DNA of 64,000 bases. It comes from Nesterenkonia populi. GTDB taxonomy: Bacteria; Actinomycetota; Actinomycetes; Actinomycetales; Micrococcaceae. Within the stretch, counting starts at the first letter, position 1, and the number at the start of each line of letters is the position of its first letter. The stretch lies in NCBI RefSeq assembly GCF_007994735.1, contig NZ_VOIL01000001.1, positions 124,001 through 188,000 on the forward strand. Direction: 5' to 3'. Below the pieces are notes generated by a model that saw only the letters and a program-made list of their open reading frames with translations, was not told the DNA's origin and searched no databases. Both the position numbers and the translations under genes were made by a program. Positions 8,251 to 18,827 of this stretch are shown piece by piece.

Positions 8251-9534
8251 ATGAGTCTTATCGTTCAGAAATACGGCGGCTCCTCCGTCCAGGACGCGGA
8301 GTCCATCAAACGGGTGGCCCGACGGATCGTGGACACCAAGAACGCCGGCCACCAGGTCGTCGTCGTGGTCTCCGCCATGGGCGACACCACCGATGACCTG
8401 CTGGACCTTGCCGCGGACATCTCCGAGCAGCCCCCGCTGCGCGAGATGGACATCCTGCTCTCCTCAGGCGAGCGCATGTCCATGGCGCTGCTGGCGATGG
8501 CGATCCATGAGCTCGGCGAACCGGCCCAGTCCTTCACCGGATCCCAGGCCGGCATGATCACCGAGCCGCACCACGGCAGGGCCCGCATCATCGAGGTCTC
8601 CCCCACTCGCATCAAGGAGTCGGTGGACGCCGGGCACATCAGCATCGTGGCCGGGTTCCAGGGCATGTCCAGGGAGTCCAAGGACATCACCACCATGGGT
8701 CGCGGCGGCTCCGACACCACTGCGGTGGCGCTGGCCGCCGCCCTGGACGCAGCCGTATGCGAGATCTACTCCGACGTTGACGGCGTCTTCACCGCCGACC
8801 CGCGCGTGGTGAAGTCCGCCCGCAAGCTCGACGTCGTCTCCAGCGAGGACATGCTGGAGATGGCGGCCGCCGGGACCAAGGTGCTGCACCTGCGCAGCGT
8901 GGAGTATGCCCGCCGCTTCGGCGTGAAGCTGCACGTGCGCTCCTCCTTCTCCGACACGGAGGGCACCTGGGTCATCCCGGATGAGAAAGACAAAGTCACC
9001 CTCAAGGAAGGCGATCCCTTGGAACAGCCCATCATCACCGGCGTCTCCCATGACGCGTCCGAAGGCAAGCTGACCATCACCGGCGTTCCGGACGTGCCGG
9101 GCAAGGCCGCGGAGATCTTCAACCACATCGCCGGGGCGGGCATCAACATCGACATGATCGTCCAGGACGTCTCGGTGGAGCATCAGACCACCAACATCTC
9201 CTTCACTCTGCCCGGCTCCGACGGCGACAAGGCTCAGCGGATCCTCTTGGAGAACAAAGAGGCCATCGGCTTCCAGGAGCTGAGCTTCGTCCCGCAGGTC
9301 GGCAAGGTCTCTCTGGTGGGCGGCGGTATGCGCAACCACCCCGGCGTCTCCGCGAAGTTCTTCACCGCGCTGCGCGACGCCGGCATCAACATCGGCCTGA
9401 TCTCCACCTCCGAGATCCGCGTCTCGGTCATCACTGACATCGAGCTGCTCGACAAGGCTGTGGCCGCCATCCACACCGCCTTCGGCCTGGACTCGGACGA
9501 GGAGGCCAAGGTCTACGCAGGGACCGGGCGCTGA
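8251..9534 (+). CDS. lysC: Aspartate kinase
   Basis: 427 residues. It phosphorylates aspartate, the first step to lysine, threonine, methionine and diaminopimelate. The N-terminus VQKYGGSSV is the substrate-binding signature. [19 protein letters not shown] and the [15 protein letters not shown] segment belong to the kinase domain, and the region after about 260 holds two ACT domains that would bind lysine/threonine for feedback control. The ATG at 8251 gives the canonical N-terminus. In many actinobacteria an internal start yields a separate beta subunit; I did not fix one here. The usual partner asd is not next to it; a strong terminator follows instead. Confidence 0.95.
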   Translation: MSLIVQKYGGSSVQDAESIKRVARRIVDTKNAGHQVVVVVSAMGDTTDDLLDLAADISEQPPLREMDILLSSGERMSMALLAMAIHELGEPAQSFTGSQAGMITEPHHGRARIIEVSPTRIKESVDAGHISIVAGFQGMSRESKDITTMGRGGSDTTAVALAAALDAAVCEIYSDVDGVFTADPRVVKSARKLDVVSSEDMLEMAAAGTKVLHLRSVEYARRFGVKLHVRSSFSDTEGTWVIPDEKDKVTLKEGDPLEQPIITGVSHDASEGKLTITGVPDVPGKAAEIFNHIAGAGINIDMIVQDVSVEHQTTNISFTLPGSDGDKAQRILLENKEAIGFQELSFVPQVGKVSLVGGGMRNHPGVSAKFFTALRDAGINIGLISTSEIRVSVITDIELLDKAVAAIHTAFGLDSDEEAKVYAGTGR

Positions 9535-9556
9535 GTCGGAGAGAACCGTGAGCACG

Positions 9557-9594
9557 ACGAAGGGCCGGGAGGTTGTCCTCCCGGCCCTTCGTTT
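9557..9594 (+). terminator. Strong intrinsic terminator of lysC
   Basis: A 15-base perfect stem, CGAAGGGCCGGGAGG (9558-9572) with its complement at 9577-9591, closes on a TTGT loop and is followed by TTT. An extra A-T pair extends it at 9557/9592. It lies 24 bases after the lysC stop. Confidence 0.85.
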
Positions 9595-9690
9595 CGGGCG
9601 CGATGTGATTGAGCCCCAGCATAGCGAGCAACCAGCCCGCTGTCAGCAACTGGGCCTTTTCTGGACGAACACCGGGCACGAGGGAGGATC

Positions 9691-10722
9691 ATGAGCAAGG
9701 TGGGGGACGCAAGTCGCCGACCGGTGCTGTGGGGCATTTCCTGCGCGGGGCTGCTGGTTCTCGGACCGCTCCTCGCCCTGCTGCTGGGATGGCTGTGGTT
9801 CATGTTCGGCGACGGCGTGCGCTGGCAGGCCTGGCAGTTGGAGCGTGCCTCAGATGATGACCTCCTCGCGGATGTCGAGGTCACCGTGGAGCGCCGCGGG
9901 GACGGCCCCTTCCCTCCCCGGACGATCACTGCCTTCGAAGCGACCGTACATTCGGATGCTGACCTCCATGAGGTGGGAGCGCATATGGAGGAGCTGCAGG
10001 AGCGTTATGGCCGCACCCCTGATCTTGAACTGGAGAACGGCACAGAGATCCGAGACCTCGAAAGGCGGGGCACTGCTGGTGAGCTCCCGGCTGAAGGCTG
10101 GACCGACGTTCTGTCCCACGCTCACCAGGACCACGTGGATGAGATCTTCATCTTCGGCAGCGACGACGGCAGCACCGGTGTCACACTGCGCAGGCTCACC
10201 GATGAGGAGGATGAGTCCGCCCCCAGCTCTGCGGACACGCTCCTGTCCTGGGCCGAGCTGACCGCGCCTGCGGGCGCGGACCGCTTCAGCTTCGGCGTGG
10301 AGGGAGGCTATCTGCGGCAGCGAACCGTTCATGAGGATGATGGGACGATGAATTTCGGAGAGAGCAGCCTGCACCCGGACTATGGCATCTTCGTGCTGGA
10401 CTTCTCCGTGGAGGTCGAATATGCCGAGCTCGCCGTCTCCCTTCTTGAGGCCGCGCAGGAGGAGGATCGCTGGGATGGTGTGCAGGAGTTCGAACTGTCT
10501 CTGGGCAGCGACTACGGGAAGCTGAACGTTGCCGCGAATGACGAAGACCAGCGCAGCGGCGTCCCCAGCAGTGAGGTGGAGCCCACGCAGGAGATGATCG
10601 AGGCGGCAGAGGACTACGCAGAATTGGCCCAGAGCGCCACGGAGCAGCAGCTGGAGATCCGGATCGGGCTCTTCGACACTCAGCCCAGCAGCCTGATGGC
10701 TGAGCACGAGAGTGAGGACTGA
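9691..10722 (+). CDS. Membrane-anchored acidic protein of unknown function
   Basis: 343 residues that I do not recognise. A short basic N-terminus is followed by one membrane helix at about 12-35 (VLWGISCAGLLVLGPLLALL), then a 300-residue acidic, probably extracytoplasmic part rich in Glu and Asp with no cysteine after the membrane segment. Two repeated-looking sheet-rich regions (around 60-150 and 215-330) suggest one or two small alpha/beta domains. GGGAGGATC gives a good ribosome site before the ATG. It sits alone behind the lysC terminator, with its 3' end 8 bases from the convergent reductase gene. No catalytic motif is evident. Confidence 0.75.
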   Translation: MSKVGDASRRPVLWGISCAGLLVLGPLLALLLGWLWFMFGDGVRWQAWQLERASDDDLLADVEVTVERRGDGPFPPRTITAFEATVHSDADLHEVGAHMEELQERYGRTPDLELENGTEIRDLERRGTAGELPAEGWTDVLSHAHQDHVDEIFIFGSDDGSTGVTLRRLTDEEDESAPSSADTLLSWAELTAPAGADRFSFGVEGGYLRQRTVHEDDGTMNFGESSLHPDYGIFVLDFSVEVEYAELAVSLLEAAQEEDRWDGVQEFELSLGSDYGKLNVAANDEDQRSGVPSSEVEPTQEMIEAAEDYAELAQSATEQQLEIRIGLFDTQPSSLMAEHESED

Positions 10723-10730
10723 GCCTCAGC

Positions 10731-11384
10731 TTAGGCGTTGGTCAGGACTTTCTGGCACTGGTCGAGCAGCGCCTCCATCTGATCCCGGCTGTGGCGGCCG
10801 TTGAAGATGTCGGTGCCGTTCTCAAAGGCCTTGCCGGCGCTGAGGGGGCCCGCGTCCACCGGGTCATAGCCCAGGGTCTCGATCAGTCCTGAGACCAGCT
10901 CCTTCGCCTCCGGGTCGTCACCGGCGAGGGCCAGGGCACGACGGTTGGGGTCACCGGCTGGGTGGGAGTCGACCTCCAGGTCTCCGTATCCGATGTGGTT
11001 GAGAGTCTTGACCAGACGCACATCGCCGAAGAAGTCGCCGATCACCTCGGAGGTGGAGGCTTCGCCCTCGAACTCGTCCATGAGCCCGTCCACCGGGGCC
11101 CAGTAGTTCATGGTGTCGATGACCACGTGGCCCTGGAGCACAGAGGTGTCGACGTCCTTGTACTTGTGCAGCGGCACGGCGGTAATGATGATGTCGGAGC
11201 CGCGCAGCTCCTCCTTGTCCACGGCCGTGGCGCCCGGGACGATCACCTCGGTGAGCAGCCTGATCTCCTCGGCTGGCTTGGAGGTCGCGATCTTCACGCT
11301 GTGGCCGCCGCGGATCGCCTGCCGGGCCACGGCGGTTCCGACACGGCCGGCGCCGAGGATGCCGATGCTCAGTGCTTCTGCCAT
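10731..11384 (-). CDS. NADPH-dependent F420 reductase-like protein
   Basis: 217-residue Rossmann protein. The N-terminus ALSIGILGAGRVGTAVARQA is a GxGxxG dinucleotide site, followed by IATSKP, a phosphate-binding loop typical for NADP, and VVIDTMNYWAP near 100. The overall plan matches the F420H2:NADP oxidoreductase / pyrroline-carboxylate-reductase-like family (PF03807). The ATG at 11384 is preceded by GGAGGGG; earlier in-frame starts lack a ribosome site. Whether F420 is really the partner is uncertain, because many actinobacterial members act on unknown substrates. It is a single-gene unit convergent with the upstream hypothetical gene. Confidence 0.75.
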   Translation of the reverse strand: MAEALSIGILGAGRVGTAVARQAIRGGHSVKIATSKPAEEIRLLTEVIVPGATAVDKEELRGSDIIITAVPLHKYKDVDTSVLQGHVVIDTMNYWAPVDGLMDEFEGEASTSEVIGDFFGDVRLVKTLNHIGYGDLEVDSHPAGDPNRRALALAGDDPEAKELVSGLIETLGYDPVDAGPLSAGKAFENGTDIFNGRHSRDQMEALLDQCQKVLTNA

Positions 11385-11653
11385 TGGGGATCCCCTCCAC
11401 GGGTAGCTCTTCAAAATTTGAACTGTCTCAGGGCTTACCAACACCCTACGGCCGCTGACTGTTCCCGCCCCAACCTCGGCACCGCTCTCCAACAGATGGC
11501 GAATGTGCAAACTGATGCTCTGCTGCGAAGTGTCGAACAGCTCCGCTCAGCAATCAGTGGCAGACCTGCCCTGCCCCCGTGGGGAATAGGCTGCGCGCCG
11601 GGTGTGACCAGCGCTCTGCCCCACAGGCTCAACTCATAGAGCCTGAAGGAGCA

Positions 11654-12286
11654 TCACGCGGCTTCGCGGACGGCGTCGGCCGCTACCCGTACGCCCAGTC
11701 CCCCGAGAATCACGCCGGTGATCGCATCGAGGCTGCGGCGCACAGCCCGGCGTTCCAGCCAGCCCGTGGCTTTGCGCATCAGCAGCACCGCTGCCAGCAG
11801 CAGGGCGGTGCCGATGACGGGCAGGGTCATCGCCCACAGCAGGAGCATTCCGATTCCGGTGTCGGGGGAGATGAACTGCGGCAGCAGCGCCAGATAGAAG
11901 AGAAGAACCTGCGGGTTGGTGGCATTGGCGAGAAAGCCCTGGAGGAAGCCCCGACGGGCCGCGGCTCCAGCATCTTGAGCGACTCGTCCATACTCGCCTC
12001 CAACTGCCGAGCGCACCGATTGGAAGGCCAGCCACAGCAGGTAGGCCGCACCGACCCACCGGATAACCTGCAGCAGGGTCTGGGACTGGGCAATGAGAAT
12101 GCCTAACCCGATGGCGACCAGCACCGCCTGCATTGCAGAGGCCGCAAAAACCCCGCCCGCCGCGGCGACTCCACCCCGCCGACCGCCAGTCACCACATTC
12201 TTCAGCACCACCGCGGTGTCTGCACCAGGCGTGATGGCGATGACGAGCACCACCGCCAAGAAGCTCATATAGAGACCCCATTCCAT
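11654..12286 (-). CDS. LysE family translocator (amino-acid exporter)
   Basis: 210 residues, the usual family size, with about six membrane helices. The motif [21 protein letters not shown] after the first helix is the LysE/RhtB family signature (TPGP/TPGA). It exports basic or neutral amino acids or related solutes; the substrate is not predictable. The ATG at 12286 puts the first helix directly at the N-terminus. It is divergent from purS across 145 bases, which must hold both promoters. The 269 bases downstream (11385-11653) hold only the reductase promoter and no further gene that I can support. Confidence 0.85.
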   Translation of the reverse strand: MEWGLYMSFLAVVLVIAITPGADTAVVLKNVVTGGRRGGVAAAGGVFAASAMQAVLVAIGLGILIAQSQTLLQVIRWVGAAYLLWLAFQSVRSAVGGEYGRVAQDAGAAARRGFLQGFLANATNPQVLLFYLALLPQFISPDTGIGMLLLWAMTLPVIGTALLLAAVLLMRKATGWLERRAVRRSLDAITGVILGGLGVRVAADAVREAA

Positions 12287-12431
12287 CTGACGAGTCTCGC
12301 ACCATTCATCGCCTCCGGGAACCCTGAGCGGCGGGTAGGATTGACGGGCAAGCTCGCGGAGCGTTCGGTCTCGAGCGTGAGACGGCACTTTCGCGGGCGC
12401 TCACCCGTATCCTTCTCACGCAGGAGATTCC

Positions 12432-12689
12432 ATGCCGCGCATTATCGTCGAGGTCATGCCCAAACCCGAGATCCTCGACCCGCAGGGCAAAGCGATCGTC
12501 AGCGCTATGCCCCACCTGGGCTTCACCAGCTTCAGCACGGTGCGGCAGGGCAAGCGGTTCGAGCTGGCCGTGGACGGCGAGGTGACCGAGGAGACCCTCG
12601 AGTCCGCCCGCAGCGCCGCCGCGGAGATGCTCTCCAACCCGGTCATCGAGGACGTGGTCTCCGTCCGCGTGGAGGAGGATCCCTCTTGA
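12432..12689 (+). CDS. purS: Phosphoribosylformylglycinamidine synthase subunit PurS
   Basis: 85-residue small subunit of FGAM synthase, which bridges PurQ and PurL in organisms with the three-part enzyme. The sequence begins with a beta strand ([19 protein letters not shown]) and has the GK.FEL and [10 protein letters not shown] segments of the family. The ribosome site is CAGGAG. Its TGA overlaps the TTG start of purQ. Confidence 0.95.
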   Translation: MPRIIVEVMPKPEILDPQGKAIVSAMPHLGFTSFSTVRQGKRFELAVDGEVTEETLESARSAAAEMLSNPVIEDVVSVRVEEDPS

Positions 12690-13468
12690 GCTCAGCGGTT
12701 CCGCTGATCGGCGACTTCAGCGCCCAGCCCGCCGAGTCCCTGGACGGTGCGCGCATCGGCGTGGTCACCTTTCCCGGCACCCTCGACGACGGCGACGCCG
12801 CCCGCGCAGTCCGTCTCGGCGGCGGCACCCCTGTCTCCCTGTGGCACGCCGACCAGTCCCTGCACGGGGTCGACGCCGTGGTGCTGCCCGGCGGCTTCTC
12901 CTACGGCGACTACCTGCGCGCCGGGGCCATCGCCCGCTTCGCTCCCGTGATGGAGACCCTCATCAAGGAGGCCGGCGCAGCCGCGACATCGTCGGCCCCT
13001 CTGCCGGTGCTGGGCATCTGCAACGGCTTTCAGATCCTCACCGAGGCGCACCTGCTGCCCGGCTCGATGATCAAGAACGACCACCTCAAGTTCATCTGCG
13101 CCGAGCAGGCCCTGCGCGTGGAGAACACCCAGACCGCGTGGACCTCCCAGTTCACCCAGGACGAGATCATCGCGATCCCGCTCAAGAACCAGGACGGGCA
13201 GTACGTGGCCTCCGCCGAGGAGCTCGAGCGCCTCGAGGGCGAGGGCCGGGTGGTGTTCCGCTACATGGGCGCCAACCCCAACGGCTCCCGCAACAACATC
13301 GCCGGCATCAGCAACGAGGCCGGCAACGTGGTGGGGCTGATGCCTCACCCTGAGCACGCCATTGAGGCCGGCTACGGCCCCGACGACGCAACCGGGATGC
13401 GCAGCGGCACCGACGGGCTGACCCTGTTCACCTCCGTCATCTCATCCCTGGCAGGAGGATCCCAGTGA
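12686..13468 (+). CDS. purQ: Phosphoribosylformylglycinamidine synthase subunit PurQ (glutaminase)
   Basis: Class I glutamine amidotransferase that feeds ammonia to PurL in the fourth step of purine synthesis. The TTG at 12686 is preceded by GGAGGAGG and overlaps the purS stop; it gives 260 residues with about 20 more than typical at the N-terminus before [16 protein letters not shown]. The oxyanion region [11 protein letters not shown], the nucleophile C112 in GICNGFQ and the His/Glu pair in MPHPEHAIE are all present. No better start exists closer to the core. Confidence 0.95.
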   Translation: MSSAVPLIGDFSAQPAESLDGARIGVVTFPGTLDDGDAARAVRLGGGTPVSLWHADQSLHGVDAVVLPGGFSYGDYLRAGAIARFAPVMETLIKEAGAAATSSAPLPVLGICNGFQILTEAHLLPGSMIKNDHLKFICAEQALRVENTQTAWTSQFTQDEIIAIPLKNQDGQYVASAEELERLEGEGRVVFRYMGANPNGSRNNIAGISNEAGNVVGLMPHPEHAIEAGYGPDDATGMRSGTDGLTLFTSVISSLAGGSQ

Positions 13469-15840
13469 CTGACCAGAGCGTGAGCGAGCAGACCTTCAAC
13501 ATCGACACCGTCGAGGACGCCGCCTCAAGCCCGGACACCGAGCTTCCCTGGGCCGAGCTGGGCCTGAAGGAGAACGAGTACCGGCGGATCACAGAGATCC
13601 TCGGTCGACGCCCGACGGCCGCCGAGCTGGCCATGTACTCCGTCATGTGGTCTGAGCACTGCAGCTACAAGTCCTCCAAGGTGCACCTGCGCCAGTTCGG
13701 CGAGAAGGTCACCAAGGAGATGAGGAAGGACCTGATGGTCGGCATCGGCGAGAACGCCGGCGTGACCGACCTGGGCGACGGCTGGGCCGTGACCTTCAAG
13801 ATCGAGTCCCACAACCACCCCTCCTACGTGGAGCCCTACCAGGGCGCGGCCACCGGCATCGGCGGCATCGTCCGGGACATCATCTCCATGGGCGCCCGGC
13901 CCATCGGCGTGATGGACCCGCTGCGCTTCGGCGCCATTGACCACCCAGACACCCAGCGGGTGCTGCCCGGGGTGGTCTCCGGCATCGGCGGCTACGGCAA
14001 CTCCCTCGGCCTGCCCAATGTGGGCGGCGAGGTCGTCTTCGATGAGGTCTACCAGCAGAATCCGCTGGTCAACGCCCTGGCAGTGGGCGTGATGCGGCAC
14101 GAGGACCTGCGCCTGGCCAACGCCTCAGGCGTGGGCAACAAGGTGGTGCTCTTCGGTGCCCGCACCGGCGGCGACGGCATCGGCGGCGCCTCCGTGCTGG
14201 CCTCCGAATCCTTCGACGACACCAAGCCCTCCAAGCGTCCGGCCGTGCAGGTGGGCGACCCTTTCGCGGAGAAGGTCCTCATCGAGTGCTGCCTGGAGCT
14301 GTTCAAGGGCGAGCTGGTGGAGGGCATCCAGGACCTGGGCGCGGCCGGGATCAGCTGCGCCACCAGCGAGCTGGCCTCCAACGGCGACGGCGGCATGCAC
14401 GTGGAGCTGACCGACGTGCTGCTGCGCGACCCCACCCTGACCCCCGGCGAGATCCTGATGTCTGAGTCCCAGGAACGGATGATGGCCGTGGTCACCCCGG
14501 AGAATGCGGACAGGTTCGAGGCAGTGCTGGGCAAATGGGGCGTGGAGCACTCCTGGCTGGGCGAGGTCACCGACACCGGCCGGCTGGTCATTGAGTGGGA
14601 CGGCGAGACGATCGTCGACGTCGACCCCCGCACTGTGGCCCACGACGGCCCCGTCTATGAGCGGCCATACCATCGTCCCGCCTGGCAGGACGATCTGCAG
14701 GCCGACACTTTCCGCTCCTCCGAGGCCTCCGCTGGCCTGCCGGCATCGGCTGAGCAGCTCGGTGAGGCCCTGATGGAGCTGATGTGCCAGCCGAACATGG
14801 CTGACGCCTCCTGGATCACTGACCAGTACGACCGGTTCGTCCGCGGCAGCACCGCGCTGTCCCAGCCCGACGACGCCGGTGTGATCCGCGTGGACGAGGA
14901 GACCGGCCTGGGCGTGGCCCTGGCCACTGACTGCAACGGCCGCTACGCCTACCTGGACCCCTATACGGGTGCCCAGCTGGCCCTGGCTGAGGCCTACCGC
15001 AACGTGGCCACCTCGGGCGCGATCCCGATGGCCGTCTCAGACTGCCTGAACTTCGGCTCCCCGGAGGACCCGGAGGTCATGTGGCAGTTCGCCGAGGCCG
15101 TCCGCGGCCTCGCGGACGGCTGCATGGAGCTGGGCATCCCGGTGACCGGCGGCAACGTCAGCCTCTACAACCAGACCGCCGGCCGGGCCATCCACCCGAC
15201 CCCTGTGGTGGGAGTGATGGGTAAATTCGACGACGTCGGACGACGCACCCCCTCCGGCCATCAGCGCTGGGCGGACGGGCAGGCGATCTATCTGCTGGGC
15301 ACCACCCGGGACGAGCTGGACGGCTCGGAGTTCGCCCGCATGCGCGGCCACCTGGGGGGCACCCCTCCGCAGGCGGACCTCGCCGCCGAGAAGACTCTGG
15401 GCGAGCTGCTGATCAACGCGTCCCGGGACGGGATGATCGACGCCGCCCATGACCTCTCTGAGGGCGGCTTGGCGGCCGGCCTGGCGGAGATGAGCCTGCG
15501 CTTCGGCGTCGGCGCCCGGGCGGCGCTCGACGGCGTGTGCGAGCGCGACGGCGTGGACGCGTTCACCGCCCTGTTCAGCGAGTCTCAGGCGCGGGCGGTC
15601 GTCGCACTCCCCCGTTCGGAGGAGCTGCGCTTCACCGATATGACCAGCGCTCGCGGCTTCCCCGCAATCCGCCTGGGTGTGGTCGACGCGGAGTCCGGCG
15701 GCCTGGAGGTGTCCGGCCCCTTCGCGGGCGGCAGCTTCGGGATCGCCCTGGACGAGCTGAAAGAGGCCTGGAGCAGCGTGCTCCCTGGCCGCTTCGACAC
15801 CCTGCAGAAGGCTGAGGCTGCCGTCCGCTCGGAGCAGTAG
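13465..15840 (+). CDS. purL: Phosphoribosylformylglycinamidine synthase subunit PurL
   Basis: 791-residue small-type PurL of the PurSQL complex. It uses ATP and ammonia from PurQ to convert FGAR to [20 protein letters not shown] and the ATP-binding stretch [20 protein letters not shown] near residue 110 are diagnostic, and a second half ([31 protein letters not shown]) repeats the fold. The GTG start overlaps the purQ stop (GTGA), so the three genes are translationally coupled. The ldh gene ends 11 bases away on the other strand. Confidence 0.97.
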   Translation: MTDQSVSEQTFNIDTVEDAASSPDTELPWAELGLKENEYRRITEILGRRPTAAELAMYSVMWSEHCSYKSSKVHLRQFGEKVTKEMRKDLMVGIGENAGVTDLGDGWAVTFKIESHNHPSYVEPYQGAATGIGGIVRDIISMGARPIGVMDPLRFGAIDHPDTQRVLPGVVSGIGGYGNSLGLPNVGGEVVFDEVYQQNPLVNALAVGVMRHEDLRLANASGVGNKVVLFGARTGGDGIGGASVLASESFDDTKPSKRPAVQVGDPFAEKVLIECCLELFKGELVEGIQDLGAAGISCATSELASNGDGGMHVELTDVLLRDPTLTPGEILMSESQERMMAVVTPENADRFEAVLGKWGVEHSWLGEVTDTGRLVIEWDGETIVDVDPRTVAHDGPVYERPYHRPAWQDDLQADTFRSSEASAGLPASAEQLGEALMELMCQPNMADASWITDQYDRFVRGSTALSQPDDAGVIRVDEETGLGVALATDCNGRYAYLDPYTGAQLALAEAYRNVATSGAIPMAVSDCLNFGSPEDPEVMWQFAEAVRGLADGCMELGIPVTGGNVSLYNQTAGRAIHPTPVVGVMGKFDDVGRRTPSGHQRWADGQAIYLLGTTRDELDGSEFARMRGHLGGTPPQADLAAEKTLGELLINASRDGMIDAAHDLSEGGLAAGLAEMSLRFGVGARAALDGVCERDGVDAFTALFSESQARAVVALPRSEELRFTDMTSARGFPAIRLGVVDAESGGLEVSGPFAGGSFGIALDELKEAWSSVLPGRFDTLQKAEAAVRSEQ

Positions 15841-15851
15841 GCAACGCGTCT

Positions 15852-16805
15852 TCAGAGCCCCAAGGAAGCTTGTGCCTTCTGCAGCGCCTCCGCCGAGGCG
15901 TGAAGCCTGGCATACTCGACGCCGTCGAACGGGGTGGACGTGACCGGCCGGGCTCCGCCGGCAGACACGATGCTCGGCACCGAGAGCGCCACGCCCTCCA
16001 CCCCGAAGGCTCCGTCCAGAACCGTGCTCACCGGAAGCACCGCATGCTGGTCATTCAGCACCGCCTCCACGATCCGGGCGGCGCTGAGGCCGATGGCATA
16101 GTTGGTGGCCCCCTTGCCCTCAATCACGCGGTACGCGGCAGTGCGCACATCCTCCGCCACACTCTCCAGCTCCTGCTGGGTGAAGGCCGAGGCGCCGTCA
16201 CGCTGCCAGTCCAGCAGCGGGGTGGCGCCGATGGTGGCGGTGGACCAGAGCGGGAACTCGGTATCGCCGTGCTCACCGACGATGTGGGCGTGCACGCTCT
16301 GCTGCGCGACCCCGGCACGCTCAGCCAACAGCCAGCGCAGCCGGGCGGTGTCGAGCACCGTGCCGGAGGAGAACACCCGATGGCCCGGAAGCCCGGAGAT
16401 CTGCCGGGCGGCCACGGTGAGCACATCGCAGGGATTGGTGACCAGGATGAGGATCGCATGGGGCGCCGCCTCGAGGATCTTGGGCACCAGGCTGCGCAGA
16501 ATCTCCACATTGGTAGCAGCCAGATCCAGCCGCGACTGACCGGGGGTCTGCTTAGCCCCAGCAGTGATGACGACCACGTCGCAGCCGGTCAGATGCTTGA
16601 TGTCAGCTCCGCCGTCGATGTCGCTGGCGCCGGTGAACTGACTGCCGTGGGCGAGGTCCAGCACTTCGGCCTCCGCGCGGGCCGCGTCGATGTCGTAGAG
16701 GCGGACGTGGCGGGCAGACCCGCGGATCATGGCGGCGTAGGCGGTGCTGGTGCCCACGCTCCCAGCGCCGACGATTCCCAGCTTGGAGTTCTCGATGGCA
16801 ACCAT
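15852..16805 (-). CDS. ldh: L-lactate dehydrogenase
   Basis: 317 residues, NAD-dependent pyruvate/lactate interconversion. GAGSVGTSTAYA is the NAD site. The substrate-specificity loop reads AGAKQTPGQSR with Gln at the position that separates lactate from malate dehydrogenases. The catalytic His lies in GEHGDTEFPLW, with TNPCDVLT before it. No Shine-Dalgarno sequence is visible before the ATG; CAGAAT six bases upstream suggests a leaderless message. A large nested hairpin lies upstream, at the end of the AGCS gene. Confidence 0.93.
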   Translation of the reverse strand: MVAIENSKLGIVGAGSVGTSTAYAAMIRGSARHVRLYDIDAARAEAEVLDLAHGSQFTGASDIDGGADIKHLTGCDVVVITAGAKQTPGQSRLDLAATNVEILRSLVPKILEAAPHAILILVTNPCDVLTVAARQISGLPGHRVFSSGTVLDTARLRWLLAERAGVAQQSVHAHIVGEHGDTEFPLWSTATIGATPLLDWQRDGASAFTQQELESVAEDVRTAAYRVIEGKGATNYAIGLSAARIVEAVLNDQHAVLPVSTVLDGAFGVEGVALSVPSIVSAGGARPVTSTPFDGVEYARLHASAEALQKAQASLGL

Positions 16806-16940
16806 GGGCTGATTCTGTCAGCCTGCACCCCGGGGATGAAGAGAGCCAGATCACACCTCAGGCTCAGGCCGGTTCTGCATCCTCACGACGAATGGAGAAG
16901 TCAGATGAACGCATGCGATGACCGCTTCCCCCAGACACGC

Positions 16941-17013
16941 CAATGGGCGGTGAGCTCCTGACTCTTCTCCCCTGGTCGGCCAGGGGGTTCCGGTCAGAGC
17001 TCACCGCCCATTG
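16941..17013. terminator. Large nested palindrome between the AGCS symporter gene and ldh
   Basis: Perfect 17-base arms CAATGGGCGGTGAGCTC (16941-16957) and its complement (16997-17013) enclose a second hairpin CCCCTGG-TCGG-CCAGGGG (16969-16986), and TGAC/GTCA can extend the outer stem. It starts 16 bases past the symporter stop on the minus strand. No T-tract. Terminator or RNA-stability element. Confidence 0.6.
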
Positions 17014-17028
17014 CGGTGGAGGCTGGGG

Positions 17029-18654
17029 TCAGACGCGGGCGTCGTCGTCCAGCGGGGCCGGGTCCTCCATGAGACGGCCGGCCTTGCGGTCAGCAACGTA
17101 CTGCTGCACCTCGGCCTTCACCCTCGGAGCCAGGATGACCAGGCCGATCACGTTGATGAAGATGCAGAGGAACAGTGCCGCGTCGGCGAACTCAAGGATG
17201 GAGCCGAAGCTGGTCAGGCAGCCCAGCACCACGAAGACCAGCACGATCGCGCGGAAGATGTTGTCCTTCACCGGCGACTTGCCGAAGACATGGCGCCATG
17301 CCTGAGTGCCGTAGTAGGCCCAGGTGACGATGGAGGAGAACGCGAACAGCGCCACGCAGAGCAGCAGCACGATCGGGAACCAGCCCATCACGGTGGCGAA
17401 GGCGGCCGACGTGTCAGCCACAGTGCCGACCTGCTCACCGTCAGCGTGCAGGTCGGCGAAGGCCGGGTTCTGCATACCGATGATGATCACCAGGGCGGTC
17501 ATGGTGCAGACCACCACGGTGTCGATGAACGGCTCCAGCGAAGCCACAAAGCCCTCAGAGGCAGGGCGGCGAGTCTTCGCCGCAGAGTGGGCGATCGGAG
17601 CGGAGCCGATGCCGGCCTCGTTGGAGAACGCCGCACGCTGAGCACCCATGATGATCACACCAAGGATGCCGCCTGCGATGCCCTCAGGGTTGAACGCACC
17701 GGAGATGATGATGCCGAATGCGTCAGGCACCTCAGTGATGTTCACCAGGATGACGATCAGAGCGCCGACCACGTAGATGATGGCCATGGCAGGCACGAGC
17801 TTGGAGGTCACGCTGCCGATGGACTTGATGCCGCCGATGATCACCAGGCCCACCAGGAACGCGAAGATGATGCCGAAGATGAACGCGCCTGCGGTGGAGT
17901 TGAAGAAGTCCTCAAGAGCGGTGCCGCTGAAGTACTGGGTGGAGACCGCCTGGGCCTGAGACATCGTCTGGTTGGTCTGGTACATGCCGCCGCCGCCGAC
18001 GCCGAAGGCGATGATCGCGAAGGCGAAGACACCGGTGATGACAGCGACCAGGGGCTGCGGCAGCCTGCCGAAGGCGATCTTCAGGTACTGGAAGGGTCCG
18101 CCGTGGACCACACCGTCCTCGTCGATGTAGCGGTACTTCACACCGAGGGTGGCCTCCACGAATTTGGTGGCCATGCCGCACAGACCGATCAGGATCATCC
18201 AGAAGGTGGCACCAGGTCCGCCCATGGAGATCGCCGCGGCGACACCGGCGATGTTTCCGAGTCCGACGGTGGCGGACAGTGCAGAGGTCAGTGCCTGGAA
18301 GTGGCTGACCTCACCGGGGTCATCAGCCCGGGAGTACTTGCCGCGGACCACCTCGAGGGCGGTCTTGAAGCCGGTGAACTGCACACCCTTGAAATAGATG
18401 GTGAAGCCGATCGCGGCGATCACGGACCACAGGACGACCAGCAGGATGCTCTGGCCGTCATACTCGGGGCCCCAGAAAATGATGCTTCCGAACCAGTCGG
18501 CGACCACGCCGAAGTTGCTGTCAATCTGGCAGGCGACGTCGTCGAGGAACGTCTCCCGCACTGCCGGGTCACACGATTCCGGGTCAGTCTCAGGGTCGAA
18601 GCCGGCTCCGTTGGCCGCTTCAGCCTCTTCCGCAAGGAGTACTCCTGCGCTCAT
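17029..18654 (-). CDS. Sodium:alanine/glycine symporter (AGCS family)
   Basis: 541-residue membrane transporter that takes up alanine or glycine with sodium. The family core is clear: FKGVQFTGFKTALEVVRGKY, SALSATVGLGNIAGVAAAIS (sodium/substrate helix), GLCGMATKFVEATLGVKYR and SNEAGIGSAPIAHSAAKT. About 60 residues precede the first helix, including an acidic stretch with two Cys; this is longer than usual and no membrane signal is visible in it. The length and about ten to eleven helices fit AlsT/DagA-type proteins. A sodium-coupled carrier suits a saline habitat. The next gene upstream on this strand is gatB, 173 bases away. Confidence 0.92.
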   Translation of the reverse strand: MSAGVLLAEEAEAANGAGFDPETDPESCDPAVRETFLDDVACQIDSNFGVVADWFGSIIFWGPEYDGQSILLVVLWSVIAAIGFTIYFKGVQFTGFKTALEVVRGKYSRADDPGEVSHFQALTSALSATVGLGNIAGVAAAISMGGPGATFWMILIGLCGMATKFVEATLGVKYRYIDEDGVVHGGPFQYLKIAFGRLPQPLVAVITGVFAFAIIAFGVGGGGMYQTNQTMSQAQAVSTQYFSGTALEDFFNSTAGAFIFGIIFAFLVGLVIIGGIKSIGSVTSKLVPAMAIIYVVGALIVILVNITEVPDAFGIIISGAFNPEGIAGGILGVIIMGAQRAAFSNEAGIGSAPIAHSAAKTRRPASEGFVASLEPFIDTVVVCTMTALVIIIGMQNPAFADLHADGEQVGTVADTSAAFATVMGWFPIVLLLCVALFAFSSIVTWAYYGTQAWRHVFGKSPVKDNIFRAIVLVFVVLGCLTSFGSILEFADAALFLCIFINVIGLVILAPRVKAEVQQYVADRKAGRLMEDPAPLDDDARV

Positions 18655-18734
18655 AGTGTTCTCATCCCCTCGGATGTTGGTGGGCGAGGTGCAGCTGGAG
18701 GGGGTTCCCCCCAGCGTTGCGCCAAACGCTACCC

Positions 18735-18746
18735 AAACAGCTGTTT
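18735..18746. promoter_or_regulatory. Palindrome upstream of the AGCS symporter
   Basis: AAACAGCTGTTT is a perfect 12-base palindrome 81 bases before the symporter start. Operator-like; the regulator is unknown, and it does not match the LexA consensus. Confidence 0.3.
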
Positions 18747-18827
18747 CGACCGCGTTAAGAAAAAGACAAACTCCAGGTCACCCTCATGGGCGGCCCTGGA
18801 GCCTCTCTCAGCGGCGGCACCGGCGGG

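Noticed and set aside
12287..12431. Purine riboswitch or PurR box before purS
   Set aside because: No purine aptamer or recognisable PurR box could be made out in these 145 bases; only a possible TATCCT -10 near 12410.
18655..18827. Glycine riboswitch upstream of the alanine/glycine symporter
   Set aside because: Such symporters often have one, but I could not find the conserved aptamer core in these bases.
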